Part shown: one piece after another, positions 29,037 through 38,367 of the stretch
Layout: every line of letters starts with the position of its first letter
Numbering within the stretch: the stretch's first letter is position 1
Origin: RYN-230 sp963770545
GTDB lineage: Bacteria; Actinomycetota; Actinomycetes; Streptosporangiales; Streptosporangiaceae
DNA length: 64,000 bases
Direction of reading: 5' to 3'
Assembly: GCA_963770545.1 (NCBI GenBank)
Contig: CAVYQF010000034.1
Coordinates: 62,001 to 126,000, forward strand
Translations under genes and position numbers: made by a program
Notes under the pieces: model-generated
Seen by the model: the letters and a program-made list of their open reading frames with translations, nothing else
Told to the model about the DNA's origin: nothing
Databases searched by the model: none

Positions 29037-29660
29037 TTAGAGGGGCAGTGTGTACTTCAGGATGAAGTTCAGCGCGACCGCGAACACCAGGTACAGCAGC
29101 CACAGCCCGGTGCCGAGGTGGAAGAAGCCGAGTGCCTTCTCCGCCGGGCGGAAGGCGGGCACGTCGGGGGCCAGGGTGGCGAAGAACTCCGCCACATACA
29201 CGCAGGCCAGGCCGATGAACAGGCCGCCGACCGGGGCGTCACCGGCCTTGAAGAACACGATGATGCCCAGCACCGAGATGGCCAGGAACGCGACGGTCAT
29301 GCCGATGTTGGCCCGGGCGTCGGCCCGGCGCAGCCTGATCCAGCCCATCGCGAACCAGTGCACGCCGTACGCGGTGAAGGCCAGGGCCGCCATGTACAGC
29401 GGCGGTGACGCGGTGAACGTGCCGAACAGGGTCAGCCCGGCGAACAGGTAGACGCCGGTGAGGAACTGCATGAAACCTGGCATCCAGATACCCCAGATGC
29501 CGGTGGCCAGGTCCACCCGCTCGTCGCGCGGCGGGTAGCCGAAGAGTTCCTGAGTCCCGTAGACGAGATAGCCCGTCCCCAGGCCCATGAAGCCGACGGC
29601 CAGCGGGGGAAACGGGGATTGGGGGAACGTGAGCTGGATACCGGCCTGGGCTAGCGACAT
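29037..29660 (-). CDS. GPR1/FUN34/YaaH (SatP)-family acetate-type transporter
   Basis: A 207-residue membrane protein with six helices. The family start FPPLAVGFMGLGTGYLVYGTQELFGYPP replaces the classical NPAPLGL motif region, and the later GFFHLGTGLWLLYLVFAVALN matches the sixth helix. The family moves acetate, succinate or other small acids, often with protons. It is convergent with the kinase remnant. The 186 bp upstream to the next gene start hold only an AT-richer promoter-like patch. Confidence 0.8.
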   Translation of the reverse strand: MSLAQAGIQLTFPQSPFPPLAVGFMGLGTGYLVYGTQELFGYPPRDERVDLATGIWGIWMPGFMQFLTGVYLFAGLTLFGTFTASPPLYMAALAFTAYGVHWFAMGWIRLRRADARANIGMTVAFLAISVLGIIVFFKAGDAPVGGLFIGLACVYVAEFFATLAPDVPAFRPAEKALGFFHLGTGLWLLYLVFAVALNFILKYTLPL

Positions 29661-29846
29661 TCCTGCCTCCTCAGGGCGGTGCCCGCCCGGTGAAGAAACG
29701 GTCCCGTAGGCCCTAGACCTATTGTGCGGGCTGTGTTATACGCGACATCGTCAGAGTGGGTAGTGATAGGGACACCCGATTGCCGGAGCTGCAACCTGAC
29801 TGCAAGCCAAGGCCCGCACGATGGGGCTGACCCGTCAGGAGGCGAC

Positions 29847-30314
29847 ATGACCCCGAACCCGGTAGCCCAGAACCCGATGATGCAGAACCCAGTGGCCGGA
29901 AGCCCAGTGGCCCAGAACCCGGCAGCAGACAACCCGGTGATCGGGAAGTTCCTGCAGGCGATCGAGACGGCGACCATCGGTGACTGCGACGCGTGGAGCA
30001 CCGACGCCACCCTGGACGCGACCGTGCCTGGCTGGCGGCTGCACGCCGCCGGCCCGGAGGCGATCCGCGCCGAGTACGCCCGGTGGTTCGCCGACCCGGG
30101 CCACTTCGACGAACTGCGCCGCTATCCGGTCTCCGGTGGGGCGAGCGAAGTGGTCGAGTACACCCTGAGCTGGACCGAGAATGGAGTGCCGCACGCCGGG
30201 CACCATATGCACCTGATTACGCTCCGGGGCAACCGCATCGTCTCCGATATGGTGTTTTGCGGGGGCCGCTGGCCGGCCGCCTTGCTGGCTGAAATGGAAG
30301 CGGCTGATGCATGA
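29847..30314 (+). CDS. SnoaL/NTF2-like protein with repeat-rich N-terminus
   Basis: A 155-residue protein. Residues about 1-32 are a degenerate repeat of the type PVAQNP, then comes an alpha+beta barrel domain (VIGKFLQAIETATIGDCDAW to FCGGRWPAALL) of the NTF2/SnoaL superfamily, which includes small hydrolases, isomerases and binding proteins. AGGAGG precedes the ATG. It overlaps the next gene by 8 bp, so they are probably co-expressed. Confidence 0.75.
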   Translation: MTPNPVAQNPMMQNPVAGSPVAQNPAADNPVIGKFLQAIETATIGDCDAWSTDATLDATVPGWRLHAAGPEAIRAEYARWFADPGHFDELRRYPVSGGASEVVEYTLSWTENGVPHAGHHMHLITLRGNRIVSDMVFCGGRWPAALLAEMEAADA

Positions 30315-31389
30315 TCCGGGGGACGGCCACGACGGTGCCGTGGCGTCGCTGTCCGCGCGGCACTACCGCGATGTGGCCGAGCTGCTCGCGGGCGTGACCG
30401 GGCGGACCCCCCTGGACGGGGTCCCCGGCAAGTCCGGGGCCCGGCTGGAGCGGGTCGTGATCGGCGGCCAGGGCTATGTGCTGAAGCACCTTGACCTGAG
30501 CGACGACTGGACGATGCGGGCGTCCGGCTCGCTGCGCGGCGCCCCGCTGGAACTGTGGGAGCGGGGCATCCTGGCCCGCCTGCCCGGCTGCTTTAACCAG
30601 CCCATCGTGGGGGCGGCCCCCGAGGAGGGCCTCCCCGGTGCGGCCCCGGCCCGGGGACCAGCTTCGCCGCGCGGCTGTGCCCTGCTCATGCGGGACGTGA
30701 CGCCGTGGCTGGTCCCGGCCACGGATGAGGCGATCCCGCTCGGCCAGCATCTGAGCTTCCTGCGGCACATGGCTGCCCTGCACGCCACGTTCTGGGCGTG
30801 CGGCCCCGAGTGCGACGTGATCCCGGCGCTGCACCGCTATCTCGAGCTGTCCCCCTGGATGGCGCAGGCCGAGGCGGCCACCGAGGCAGCCACCGGGACC
30901 GGGCACCTGGTACCCCAGCTGGTCGGCCGGGGCTGGCCGTTGCTGGCGCAGGTGGCACCGGATGCCGCGGCCGTGGTCACCCCACTGGCCTATGACCCCG
31001 GCCCGCTGGTCCACGCCCTGGCCAGGACGCCGCATACGTTCGTGCACAGCAACTGGAAGCTGGACAACCTCGGCACTGACGACACGGGGCGGACGGTCGT
31101 GCTGGACTGGGAACAGCCCGGAGTGGGCGCGCCGCTCAGCGACCTGGCCTGGTACCTGGCCATCAACTGCCGCCGTCTCCCGCAGGCCAAGGAGGCGTCG
31201 ATCAGCGTCTACCGGGACGCGCTGGAGGAGTGCGGCATCGACACCGGGCCGTGGTGGGACCGGCAGCTGGCCCTGTGCCTGCTGGGAGCCCTGGTCCAGT
31301 TCGGCTGGGAGAAGGCGCTGGGCGGCTACGACGAGGAGCTGGCGTGGTGGGAGGCCAAGGCGGTACAGGCCGCACGCCTGCTGAACTGA
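30307..31389 (+). CDS. APH-fold phosphotransferase with altered catalytic loop
   Basis: A 360-residue protein with an aminoglycoside-phosphotransferase/choline-kinase fold. The N-lobe Lys is in YVLKHLDL and the metal-binding segment is TVVLDWEQPG. The catalytic loop reads HSNWKLDNLG where active family members usually have HGDxxxxN, so the catalytic Asp is Asn. It may be a pseudokinase or a subgroup with shifted chemistry. It overlaps the upstream SnoaL-like gene, and the downstream methyltransferase begins inside its 3' end. Confidence 0.75.
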   Translation: MHDPGDGHDGAVASLSARHYRDVAELLAGVTGRTPLDGVPGKSGARLERVVIGGQGYVLKHLDLSDDWTMRASGSLRGAPLELWERGILARLPGCFNQPIVGAAPEEGLPGAAPARGPASPRGCALLMRDVTPWLVPATDEAIPLGQHLSFLRHMAALHATFWACGPECDVIPALHRYLELSPWMAQAEAATEAATGTGHLVPQLVGRGWPLLAQVAPDAAAVVTPLAYDPGPLVHALARTPHTFVHSNWKLDNLGTDDTGRTVVLDWEQPGVGAPLSDLAWYLAINCRRLPQAKEASISVYRDALEECGIDTGPWWDRQLALCLLGALVQFGWEKALGGYDEELAWWEAKAVQAARLLN

Positions 31390-32141
31390 CCTCAGAGGTT
31401 CGGGCCGCCTACGAGGCCGCGGCCTCAGACTGGGCCGGCGGCCCAGAGCAGGTGTATGCCCCGCTGGCCCGGGCCCTGGTCGGGGCGGCGCCGCTCCCGG
31501 TGGCCGGCCGCCGGGTCCTCGACCTGGGCGCCGGCACCGGCGTGGCCGGCCGGGCCGCGCTGGCCGCGGGCGCGGACCGGGTGGTGGCCGCCGACCTGGT
31601 GGTGGCCATGCTGCGCCGGGCCGGTCCCGCGCAGCACCCGGTGGCGGCCGACGCCGCGGCCCTGCCGTTCCGCGATCGGGCCTTCGACCTTGTCGTGGCC
31701 GCGTTCTGCCTCAACCACCTGAGCCGGCCGGGGGCTGCGCTGTGCGAGGTCCGGCGCGTCGGCCGCGGGCTCGCGGCCAGCACGTTCGCGCCGGGCTGGA
31801 CTCATCCAGCCAAGCTGGCGGTGGACGAGGCGCTACGCCCGTTCGGCTTCCAGCCGCCTGCCTGGTACATGTCGCTGCAGCGGGAGGCTGGCCCGGCCGT
31901 GCAAGGTCCGGCGTTCCTGGCCGCCCAGGCGGCCGCCGCCGGGTTCACCGATGTGCAGGTCCGCACGATGACCGTGCCGACCGGCCTGTCGGCTCCGGCG
32001 CAGCTGGCGTCGTGGCGGCTGGGCATGGCCCAGGTCGCCCCGTTCCTCCAGTCGCTGGACGCCGCTGAGCGGTCGGCCGCGCGGCACGCCGCCGAGCAGG
32101 CCGTGGCCGGGACCGGGCCACTGGTCGTCTCATACAGGTAG
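31347..32141 (+). CDS. Class I SAM-dependent methyltransferase
   Basis: A methyltransferase of about 264 residues. Motif I is VLDLGAGTGVAGRAAL, motif II is VVAADLV and motif IV is FDLVVAAFCLNHLS. The C-terminal half resembles small-molecule methyltransferases. The start is uncertain. The GTG at 31347 has GAGGAG 8 bp upstream and lies inside the 3' end of the upstream gene in a different frame; the methyltransferase fold itself begins near residue 20. The substrate is unknown. Confidence 0.75.
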   Translation: MGGQGGTGRTPAELTSEVRAAYEAAASDWAGGPEQVYAPLARALVGAAPLPVAGRRVLDLGAGTGVAGRAALAAGADRVVAADLVVAMLRRAGPAQHPVAADAAALPFRDRAFDLVVAAFCLNHLSRPGAALCEVRRVGRGLAASTFAPGWTHPAKLAVDEALRPFGFQPPAWYMSLQREAGPAVQGPAFLAAQAAAAGFTDVQVRTMTVPTGLSAPAQLASWRLGMAQVAPFLQSLDAAERSAARHAAEQAVAGTGPLVVSYR

Positions 32142-32235
32142 GGTAAGGGCCCGTCCCGGCGGGCCAGCCCGGTTCGGCTGGCTCGGGTGGTTCAGCTGGC
32201 GGCGGATCGGATCGAGCTTTACCGAAGGAGACACG

Positions 32236-33101
32236 ATGACCACCGCAGTGATCGGCGCCACCGGCCGCGTCGGCAGTGAGATCGTCCGGGGCGTACTCGC
32301 GCGGGGCGGTGCGGTCGCCGCGCTGGTTCGCGACCCCGGCAAAGCCCGCCGCACCTTCGGCGAACCTGGGGGGCTGCACATCCGTCCTACGCGCCTCGAC
32401 GATCCGCGCGACCTTAACGAGGCATTTGACGGGATCCGCACGGTGTTCATCGCGATGGGATCAACCGGGATCGAGGGTGTCCTGCAGCGGATCGTCGTCA
32501 ACGCCGCCGCCGGGATCTCCTCGATCGAGCAGGTCACCCGCCTATCGGTGCTGAACGCCTCGGCGGGCTCACTGGGGATCAACCAGCGAGCCCACGACAG
32601 CATCGACCAGTTCGCCTCCTCGACCGCTGTGCCGTACTCGACCATCCGCCCCGCGATCTTCTCGGCGTCGCTGCTCGCCGGAGCGCCCGAGGTGCGCGCC
32701 TCGCGCAGCTGGACCGGCCTAGCCGGCAGCGGCCGTATGGCCTTGATCGACCATCGCGATGTGGCCGAGGCCGGGCTGCGCGTGCTCACCGACCCGGCGC
32801 TGTGGGGCGCGCACCACGACCTGACCGGACCGGCCGCCATGTCGTGGCCGGAAGCGCTCGAGCTGCTTTCGGCGGAACTCGGCGAGCCCGTCACCTTCCG
32901 GGTCGCGGCCGAGCGGCAGTTCCTCGAGCGTCTCACCGCCGCCGGACTACCGGCGGGGACCGCGGAGCTGCTCATCACGCGTGAGTGGGCGATCCTCGCC
33001 GGCGAGAACGACTACACGACCGGCAGCTTCCAGCAGATCACCGGCCGCCCCCCGCGCCGGTGGCCGAGTTCCTCCACGAGTACCGGGCGGAATTCGCCTG
33101 A
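32236..33101 (+). CDS. NmrA-like NAD(P)-binding protein, tail frameshifted
   Basis: An atypical SDR of the NmrA/NAD(P)H-binding family. The N-terminal motif is AVIGATGRVGSEIVRG. Later segments (YSTIRPAIFSASLLAG, LIDHRDVAEAG) are typical of NmrA-like redox sensors or quinone reductases. The normal C-terminus (VAEFLHEYRAEFA and a stop at 33099-33101) lies in another frame after a run of six C at 33048-33053. As sequenced, the frame instead runs to 33198 through unrelated residues. The core is complete, so a run-length sequencing error is likely. GGAG precedes the ATG. Confidence 0.8.
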
Positions 33102-33198
33102 TGCCCGCGCGTCTTCCCGATCCCGCTCGGCGGCTTCCTCGCCAGCACCGGCTCGACCTCGCACTCTCCCGGTAACCCCCAGAATTGGAGATGGCTGA

Positions 33199-36100
33199 TT
33201 ACCGGGCCAGGGCGCGCCAGGCGGGCAGGCGCTGGTCCACGCGCCGCCGCAGCCCGTCCGCGTAACCCCCCGCGTGCCGGGCGAGCCGGTCCGCGCGATC
33301 GATGGCCCGGCCGAGCCAGGCAGGGTTGGCGAAGTCGGCGGCCACCTCGCCGGTCCACCACCACGCCTCGATCGCCACTGAGGCGTCGAGCAGGTCCAGG
33401 TCAGCCTCGACGGCATCCAGGTCCACCGGGCATCCCAGGGCCCGGTCCGCCCGGTGCTGGAGCAGGCGGGCCACGCCGATGTACCGGGGAACACCGAGTG
33501 CGGTCGCGCGCGACTCCAGTTCCCGGGCCTCGGCCGCCGCCCGGCCGGGATCGGCGCGCACCAGGGCCAGGCGCCCCGTGATAAGCCGGTGCTTCAGGTC
33601 GAGCCGCCAGCCGAACACCAGGTCGCCTCTGAGCAGCGCGGCGGCCTCCGCCAGCCGGGCCTGCGCGCCGCCGGTATCACCGGCCTCCAGGCTCTGCTCG
33701 GCCAGGTCTTCCAGCGCGGCGATGGTGACCTCGGCCGTGCCCTGGCGTTGCGCGATCTGCAGCGCCGCCGCGTGCTGGTCGGCAGCTTCCCCGGCGGCAC
33801 CCAGGTTCCGCAGCACCCAGCCCGCGAAGTTCACCGCGCGCCCCGCGAAACGCGGCACCTGCCGCCGCTCCACCTCCTCGGTGTAGCGGGCGAACGCGGC
33901 CAGGGCCTGGGCTGGGCGGCCCGCGAGGGCATGCGCGTGCCCGGTGAACAGCAGCGCATGCAACGTGGCCGAGGTGTAGTTGACTCCCACGTGTCCACGG
34001 GCCGCCGGGCTCAGCAGCGGCAGAGCCTCGGCCATCCGGCTCTGGTGGGACCGGAGCACCCCCAGCCACGCGGCCGCGCTCACCCGGTCCGCGCCCTCGC
34101 CGAGCGAGAACGCCTCACCGAGTAGCTGCTCGGCCCGGTCCAGGTCACCCGCGGCATGGTGGGTACGGCCCCCGACCGCCAGGCACCGGGCCCTGTGACC
34201 GGATCCGCCGCGGCGAGCGCGCCGTCCTCGGCGAACTGGGCGGCCTGCCGGAAGCGGCGGCCGAAGTATGACGCCCACGCGCCGACCTTCAGGGCGGCCG
34301 GGCCCCCCCGCGCGCTGGACATCCTCCAGGGCCTGGGCGTAGCGGCCACGGCGGGTGCGGACCCGGGCCCGGGCCAGCCAGCCTTCCTGATCGGGGTGCA
34401 GGACCAGGGCGTCGTCCAGCAGGGCCTCGGCCGCGGCGTGATCGAAACGCTCCCCGGCCCGCGCCGACGCGTCCCGCAGCGTGCGCGAGGCCAGGGCGAG
34501 ATCACCGCCCCGGCGGGCGTGGTGGGCCACCACCAGGGGGTCGGCGTCCGGCCGCCGGGCCAGGACCCGGCCCGCCTGCCGGTGCAGGAGCGCCGCGCGT
34601 CCGGCGGTGGCGCTCGCCGCCAGGGCCTCCCGCAGCAGCTCGTGCCGGAATCGGAGGGTCCCGATCTCCTCGGCCAGGAACTGCCCGGCGACGGCCCGCT
34701 CGGCGTCATCCAGCAGCTCCACCGCGCCGCGGCCCAGTACCGCCGCCAACAGGTCGAGGTCCAGCTGGGGGCCGATCACCGCCGCGGTCCGCAGCAGCGC
34801 CCCGGCACTACCCAGCTCGTCGCAGCGCGCGGACACCGACTCGACCAGCGACGCGGGCAGCGTCCCGCCCGCGGCCTGCTGGGCCAGCTCGGTGAGGAAC
34901 AGCGGGTGTCCTTTGGACCGCTCATACAGCTCGTCCACCCGCGCCGGGCCAACCAGCTCCGCGGCCGCATCCCGGCCCAGCACACCGAGGTGGATGAACC
35001 CGGTGGCCGGCAGGGGCTCGCCCGCTCCCGGCCGGACCGCGGCCACCACGGTCAGCGGTACGCTCTCGCGCCGCACGAAGGCCAGCCAGTCCGGGAGCGC
35101 GGGGCCCGCCAGGTGCGCATCGTCGATCGCCACCACCAGCGGCCCTTGCGCGGTAAGCCTGCCGAGCAGCCGGACCAGGGCCGCGTACAAGACCGCGGGC
35201 CCGAGCATGCTGTCGGCCAAGACCGGCCGCGGCCGTGCTTCAGGGACGAGCGCACGCGGACCGGGGCCCGGGGCCAGCATGCGCCCGAGCAGCGGCTCGT
35301 CGTCCTTCAGCAGGTCCGCGGCGGCCTCGGGCCCGAGCCGGCGCAGCAGCGCGGCCAGCCCGGCGAGCAGCGCGTCCAGCGGCATGGCCCGGTCGAGCTG
35401 CCCGCACGTGACCACCAGCACCGTGTCCCCGGCGGTCGCCCGCCGGTCAGCCCAGGTGCGCAGCAGGGTGGTCTTGCCGATGCCCGCCTCGCCCTCGATC
35501 ACCACCACCTCGACGCTGGCTCCGGTCCCGACGCTGGCACCTGCCTGAGCACCGCTACCTGCCTCCGCACCGGCACCTGCGTCTGGCCGGGCACCGTGGA
35601 CGCGCAACGCCACGGCGTCGAGGTAGGCCAGTTCCTCCCCCCGGCCAACCAGGCCCCGGACGGCCGGGGCCGGGGCCGGGGTCGCCGGGACCAGCTCACC
35701 GCGCAGGATCGCCAGTTGCAGCGCCTCCGTCTCCGGTGACGGGTCCGTGCCCAGTTCGTCGGCGAGCCGCTCCCGGGTGCTGGCGTACGCGGCCAGGGCT
35801 GCCGCCACCCGGCCGCCCGTGACCTGGGCGCGCAGCAGCACCCGCAGTGCCGCCTCGTCGTAAGGGTCATATTCGAGCGCGGTCGCGGCCGCATCGGCCG
35901 CCGCCATCCAGTCACCGGCGGCCAGCAGCGCGGCCGCCGCCACCGGGCGGGCGCGGCGGATCAGGCGCTCCAGGTCGGCCCGGCGCAACTGGGCCCATTC
36001 ACCCGGCAGCAGCGCCGGGCCGTCGCCGTGGATCAGCGAGAGGGCGACACGGGCCGCGGCCGCCGCCCCCATCACCTGGCCCGCGTCGCGCCGCCGGCTC

Positions 36101-36417
36101 ACCTCATCGGCCAGGCCGGCCAGTTCGGTGGCATCGAGCCAGTCGCAGCGCAGCAGGTACCCGCGGTCGCGATGCTCGATCCGGTCCCGGCCGAGCACGG
36201 ACCGCAGGCGGCTAACCAGCACGGCGAGCTGGTCGTCAGGCTTCGTGGGCGGAGTCTCACCCCACAGTGCGTCCGCGAGCGCGGCCGAAGACACCAACTG
36301 GCCGCCGGCCAGGGCCAGCAGGTGCAGCGCGAGGCGCGCTTTCCGGCTGCCCAGCGACTGCGGCTCCAACCCGTCGACCGCGAAGTCGTTGAGCACCCGC
36401 ACCGCGAGTGACCTCAT
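33199..36417 (-). CDS. SARP/AfsR-type transcriptional activator with ATPase and TPR regions
   Basis: About 1072 residues. Domains in order: OmpR-type winged helix (about 5-90), BTAD bacterial activator domain (about 95-245), an AAA/NB-ARC-like ATPase with Walker A EGEAGIGKTT (near 325), and a long TPR-like helical tail. Such regulators often switch on secondary metabolite or stress genes. Between about 34190 and 34309 the frame is displaced: the expected residues (VGAWASYFGRRFRQAAQFAE) are in another frame. Compensating one-base changes at a seven-C run (34303-34309) and near 34190 explain this. An upstream TTG at 36477 is an alternative start. The target genes are unknown. Confidence 0.85.
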   Translation of the reverse strand: MRSLAVRVLNDFAVDGLEPQSLGSRKARLALHLLALAGGQLVSSAALADALWGETPPTKPDDQLAVLVSRLRSVLGRDRIEHRDRGYLLRCDWLDATELAGLADEVSRRRDAGQVMGAAAAARVALSLIHGDGPALLPGEWAQLRRADLERLIRRARPVAAAALLAAGDWMAAADAAATALEYDPYDEAALRVLLRAQVTGGRVAAALAAYASTRERLADELGTDPSPETEALQLAILRGELVPATPAPAPAVRGLVGRGEELAYLDAVALRVHGARPDAGAGAEAGSGAQAGASVGTGASVEVVVIEGEAGIGKTTLLRTWADRRATAGDTVLVVTCGQLDRAMPLDALLAGLAALLRRLGPEAAADLLKDDEPLLGRMLAPGPGPRALVPEARPRPVLADSMLGPAVLYAALVRLLGRLTAQGPLVVAIDDAHLAGPALPDWLAFVRRESVPLTVVAAVRPGAGEPLPATGFIHLGVLGRDAAAELVGPARVDELYERSKGHPLFLTELAQQAAGGTLPASLVESVSARCDELGSAGALLRTAAVIGPQLDLDLLAAVLGRGAVELLDDAERAVAGQFLAEEIGTLRFRHELLREALAASATAGRAALLHRQAGRVLARRPDADPLVVAHHARRGGDLALASRTLRDASARAGERFDHAAAEALLDDALVLHPDQEGWLARARVRTRRGRYAQALEDVQRAGGPGRPEGRRVGVILRPPLPAGRPVRRGRRARRGGSGHRARCLAVGGRTHHAAGDLDRAEQLLGEAFSLGEGADRVSAAAWLGVLRSHQSRMAEALPLLSPAARGHVGVNYTSATLHALLFTGHAHALAGRPAQALAAFARYTEEVERRQVPRFAGRAVNFAGWVLRNLGAAGEAADQHAAALQIAQRQGTAEVTIAALEDLAEQSLEAGDTGGAQARLAEAAALLRGDLVFGWRLDLKHRLITGRLALVRADPGRAAAEARELESRATALGVPRYIGVARLLQHRADRALGCPVDLDAVEADLDLLDASVAIEAWWWTGEVAADFANPAWLGRAIDRADRLARHAGGYADGLRRRVDQRLPAWRALAR

Positions 36418-36535
36418 GCCGGTATCCAACCCTGATGCGGCCCCAATAGCCAGGTCAGCGGTGCAAGGTGGCTGCAACCCCGATGGGCAGGCTCAGCGGC
36501 AAGAAATACACGAGCCGCAAGGAGAAGTGAGGACC

Positions 36536-37174
36536 ATGACCGGAAAAGCGAAACAGAAGAGCTTCGAGACCCCCGACGAGACGCGCGCGTTCGACCATGG
36601 TGTGCTGCACCTGCTGCGGATCGGTGGCGGGGAGGTCGGCCGGCTCACCCTGCAGCCAGGCTGGCGCTGGTCACAGGATGTCAAGCCGCTCGCCGGGACC
36701 GAGCTGTGTGAGGCGCCGCATTTCCAGTACCACGTGCAGGGCACGCTGCACATCGTGATGGGCGACGGGGCGGAATTCGACGCCCGTCCAGGAGACGTCA
36801 CCGCGCTGCCCCAGGGGCACGACGCCTGGGTGGTCGGGGACGAGCCCGTCGTGGTGGTCGACTGGTACGGGGCCAGCAACTACGCACGCGGCGCATTCAG
36901 GTCAGGCGCTCAGGCCATAGCCAGCGGCCCGCGAACGGGATACTTTGCCCCCGTAAGAACAACTCAGGGGGGCTGGCAATGGCCGATGCGCCGTTTGTGT
37001 GGGACAACCTTGGCACGTACAAGGCTGAGGGCACGTTCTTGGATGGCTATCCCGACGACGAGCGGACGTTCTTCGCTCCACGTGACAACGTGCACGGCCT
37101 GCTGGTCGCCCTGCTCGGGACGGCCCAGCACTCGATCGTGGTCAACATGTTCGGCTACGACGACGACGAGCTGA
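36536..37174 (+). CDS. Small cupin-domain protein, 3' end uncertain
   Basis: Residues 1-125 form a single cupin barrel (GEVGRLTLQPGWRWSQDVKP, then HFQYHVQGTLHIVMGDG, then FDARPGDVTALPQGHDAWVV). This type often binds a metal or an organic acid. After DWYGASNYA the frame fails to stop and runs into the PLD-like gene, giving a basic tail that looks non-native. A stop in the neighbouring frame at about 36929 suggests a one-base change near 36890. GGAGAAG precedes the ATG. It diverges from the SARP regulator, which may control it. Confidence 0.6.
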   Translation: MTGKAKQKSFETPDETRAFDHGVLHLLRIGGGEVGRLTLQPGWRWSQDVKPLAGTELCEAPHFQYHVQGTLHIVMGDGAEFDARPGDVTALPQGHDAWVVGDEPVVVVDWYGASNYARGAFRSGAQAIASGPRTGYFAPVRTTQGGWQWPMRRLCGTTLARTRLRARSWMAIPTTSGRSSLHVTTCTACWSPCSGRPSTRSWSTCSATTTTS

Positions 37175-37620
37175 ACACGATCATCCAGGGCAAGCTGGCC
37201 GACGAGCGGGTCTACGTCCAGATGAGCCTGGACCGGAGCCAGGCCTCGGGGGTGCACGAAAAGGCCATCCTGGCCAAGTGGAACAACAATGCCTTCGGCA
37301 ACAGCATCGCGATCGGCACCAGTTCGGTGCATAACGCCATCTCCCATCTGAAGATCGTCATCGTGGATGGCGTGTACACGGTGAAAGGGTCGACCAACTG
37401 GTCGCTGTCCGGTGAGGAGCAGCAGGACAACGAGCTGAGCCTCAACCGGAACGCGGTGATCGCCGCCGAGACCCGCGCCATCCTCGACCTCAACCACGAC
37501 TTCATGCTCAAGCAGATGGTCGGATCGGGGCTCGACGTGGCCAAGTTCCTGGCTCCTACGGCCCCAGGTGCCACGCCCCCGCTGCCACCTCGGCCGGTCA
37601 GCGCGGCGAAAGGGGAGTAG
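36979..37620 (+). CDS. Phospholipase D-like (HKD) domain protein
   Basis: A 213-residue protein with one PLD-type catalytic motif, HLKIVIVDG followed by GSTNWS (residues about 115-140). Single-motif members such as Nuc work as dimers and cut phosphodiesters in nucleic acid or lipid. There is no signal peptide, so a cytosolic role is likely. AGGGGGG precedes the ATG. It follows the cupin gene and is convergent with the sensor/regulator operon. Confidence 0.78.
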   Translation: MADAPFVWDNLGTYKAEGTFLDGYPDDERTFFAPRDNVHGLLVALLGTAQHSIVVNMFGYDDDELNTIIQGKLADERVYVQMSLDRSQASGVHEKAILAKWNNNAFGNSIAIGTSSVHNAISHLKIVIVDGVYTVKGSTNWSLSGEEQQDNELSLNRNAVIAAETRAILDLNHDFMLKQMVGSGLDVAKFLAPTAPGATPPLPPRPVSAAKGE

Positions 37621-37669
37621 CCGCCCTCTCAGGAGAGCGCAGGGCCAGGCCGGCTGGAGTGCCTGCCGG

Positions 37670-38367
37670 TCAGGAGAGCGCGGGGCCAGGCTGGCGAAGG
37701 TGGTGTACGGGGCCACCTCGCCCGGCAGGATGAGGCCGTCCTCGATGGCCCGGGCCAGCAGCGCGTCCTTCGTGTGGGCCAGGCCGAGTGTGGCGTACTT
37801 CACCCGGGCCCGGTCGATGTACTGCCGGACCGTGTTCTCGGAAATGGACATCCGGCGGGCCACCGAGGCCTTGGACATGCCCTGGAACCAGAGCAGCAGC
37901 GCCTGCCGTTCCTTGCCCGACAGGGCCGGGCGGCCCGGGCGGGGATCGGCGAGGATGGCCTTGGCCTGGGAACGGGTCACGCAGGGCCGGTCGGCCGCGG
38001 CCGCCAGCACGGCCTCGAGCAGGTGCTCACGGCCCTCGTCCTTACTGACGTAGGCGTGCGCGCCCGCGTCCAGGACATCCAGGATCAGCGCCGGATCGAC
38101 GTGCGCGGAGAAGGCGACGATCCGGTAGCCGCTGGCGGCGAGCCGGGCCACCTCGTCCGCGACCATGCGGCCGCCGAGTTCGAGGTCGAGGATGAGCACA
38201 TCCGCGGTGCGGGGCGCGGCCAGCCCAGTGATGTCGCTGACGACCTGGGTCACGGTGATCCGCCCCTCGGGATCCGCGCTGATCCAGGAGATCACCCCCT
38301 CGACGACGACCGGGTGGTCATCTACGATCGCGACCGTCACGTCGTGTTCCAACACGCCTCCACCCAC
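37670..38367 (-). CDS. NarL/LuxR-family response regulator
   Basis: A two-component regulator of about 232 residues. The receiver domain has IVDDHP (acidic pocket), ADVLILDLELGG with the phospho-Asp, and VSKDEG with the conserved Lys. The LuxR helix-turn-helix is SGKERQALLLWFQGMSKASVA. The open frame does not stop after TTFASLAP but continues to 36964 through the PLD-like gene. In the neighbouring frame a stop falls at 37670-37672, giving a normal C-terminus. A one-base change in the GGGG run near 37682 would explain this. The start overlaps the sensor-like gene upstream by 31 bp. Confidence 0.82.

Noticed and set aside
36964..37669. Apparent 235-residue C-terminal extension of the response regulator
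   Set aside because: It runs antisense through the PLD-like gene, is Arg/Val-rich without similarity to regulators, and a normal C-terminal stop exists one frame over at 37670.
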